From the NCBI GenBank assembly GCA_020048795.1, contig JAIFMA010000131.1, positions 1-6,347 of the forward strand: DNA of 6,347 nucleotides, given 5' to 3'. This stretch comes from Rhodoferax sp. (lineage in GTDB: Bacteria; Pseudomonadota; Gammaproteobacteria; Burkholderiales; Burkholderiaceae_C). This document shows, piece by piece, positions 5,955-6,347 of this stretch; position 1 is the stretch's first letter; each line of letters opens with the position of its first letter. The notes below the pieces were generated by a model. It ran no database searches. It saw only the letters and a list, made by a program, of their open reading frames with translations, and had not been told where the DNA came from. Both the position numbers and the translations under genes were made by a program.

Positions 5955-6347
5955 GCCCTGCCAACCCTTTTGATGCCCTCAAGATCGGCATCGTGTCCAT
6001 CAGTGACCGCGCTGCCAGCGGGGTGTATGTTGACAAGGGCTTGCCCGCGCTGCAAGACTGGCTAAGCCGTGCCCTGAAAAACCCCCTGCTGTTTGAACCA
6101 CGACTGATCCCCGATGAGCAGGCCAGCATCAGCACCACCCTGATCGAACTGGTGGACGCGGGCTGTGCGCTGGTGCTGACCACGGGCGGCACTGGCCCGG
6201 CGCTGCGCGATGTGACACCCGAGGCCACCCTGGCCGTGGCGCACAAGGAAATGCCTGGCTTTGGCGAGCAGATGCGCCAGATCAGCCTGAAGTTTGTACC
6301 CACCGCCATCCTGTCGCGCCAGGTAGCGGTGATTCGCGGGCAAACCC
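5951..6347 (+). CDS. mog: Molybdopterin adenylyltransferase MogA, 3' end outside the window
   Basis: Cytoplasmic enzyme of molybdenum cofactor synthesis: it adenylylates molybdopterin with ATP, activating it for molybdate insertion by MoeA. The first 132 residues are present, against about 195 in E. coli MogA; no stop occurs before the window ends. The match to E. coli MogA is close and without gaps in the motif regions: KIGIVSISDRAASGVY (11-26), RLIPDEQ (51-57), LTTGGTGPALRDVTPEAT (76-93), MPGFGEQMRQISL (101-113) and FVPTAILSRQVAVIRGQ at the edge. Asp55 and Asp87 correspond to the functionally important Asp49 and Asp82 of the E. coli enzyme. The start is fixed by GGGAGG at 5941-5946 and by the ATGA overlap with the yjgA stop. 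Apart from the window edge nothing suggests damage. The gene has no functional link to yjgA that I know of; the pairing is probably positional. Confidence 0.95.
   Translation, partial: MSPANPFDALKIGIVSISDRAASGVYVDKGLPALQDWLSRALKNPLLFEPRLIPDEQASISTTLIELVDAGCALVLTTGGTGPALRDVTPEATLAVAHKEMPGFGEQMRQISLKFVPTAILSRQVAVIRGQT

Overview
The window looks like ordinary chromosomal DNA of a betaproteobacterium, most likely Burkholderiales and probably Comamonadaceae (Rhodoferax/Polaromonas-like). This is inferred from the moderately GC-rich codon use, the style of the proteins and the pmbA / yjgA / mog neighbourhood. It is not a species call. I see no RNA gene, CRISPR array, insertion sequence, prophage or obvious transferred island. 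The longest stretch without a gene is 71 bases.

Left third (72-3099, + strand): three tightly spaced genes of a polar amino acid ABC importer of the Aap/Bzt type, in the order permease Q, permease M, ATPase P. The periplasmic binding protein gene (aapJ type) is not in the window and would be expected just upstream. The first permease gene is broken. About 55 bases are missing at 1031-1036, which removes the conserved segment after the EAA loop and shifts the frame. The open frame stops at 1070, while the true C-terminus continues in another frame to 1192. If this is not an assembly artefact, the importer lacks an intact heterodimeric membrane channel.

Middle (3144-5340, - strand): convergent to the transporter. 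pmbA (tldE), encoding the non-catalytic partner subunit of the TldD/TldE peptidase, is followed 64 bases later by a small exported FecR-domain protein. That protein has a twin-arginine-like signal peptide and a C-terminal region with Cys and His residues for which I know no function. A short hairpin lies in the 44-base gap between the convergent ends.

Right (5364-6347, + strand): yjgA/darP (50S ribosome assembly factor) starts only 23 bases from the pmbA start, in the opposite direction. It overlaps the next gene, mog/mogA (molybdopterin adenylyltransferase), by an ATGA stop/start. mog runs off the window end. The 23-base divergent gap contains the near-symmetric heptamer TATGATA, which can serve as a -10 element on both strands and would give almost leaderless transcripts both ways.

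I found no convincing new multi-gene system. The points most worth checking are the aapQ lesion, the symmetric divergent promoter and the Tat-exported FecR-domain protein.
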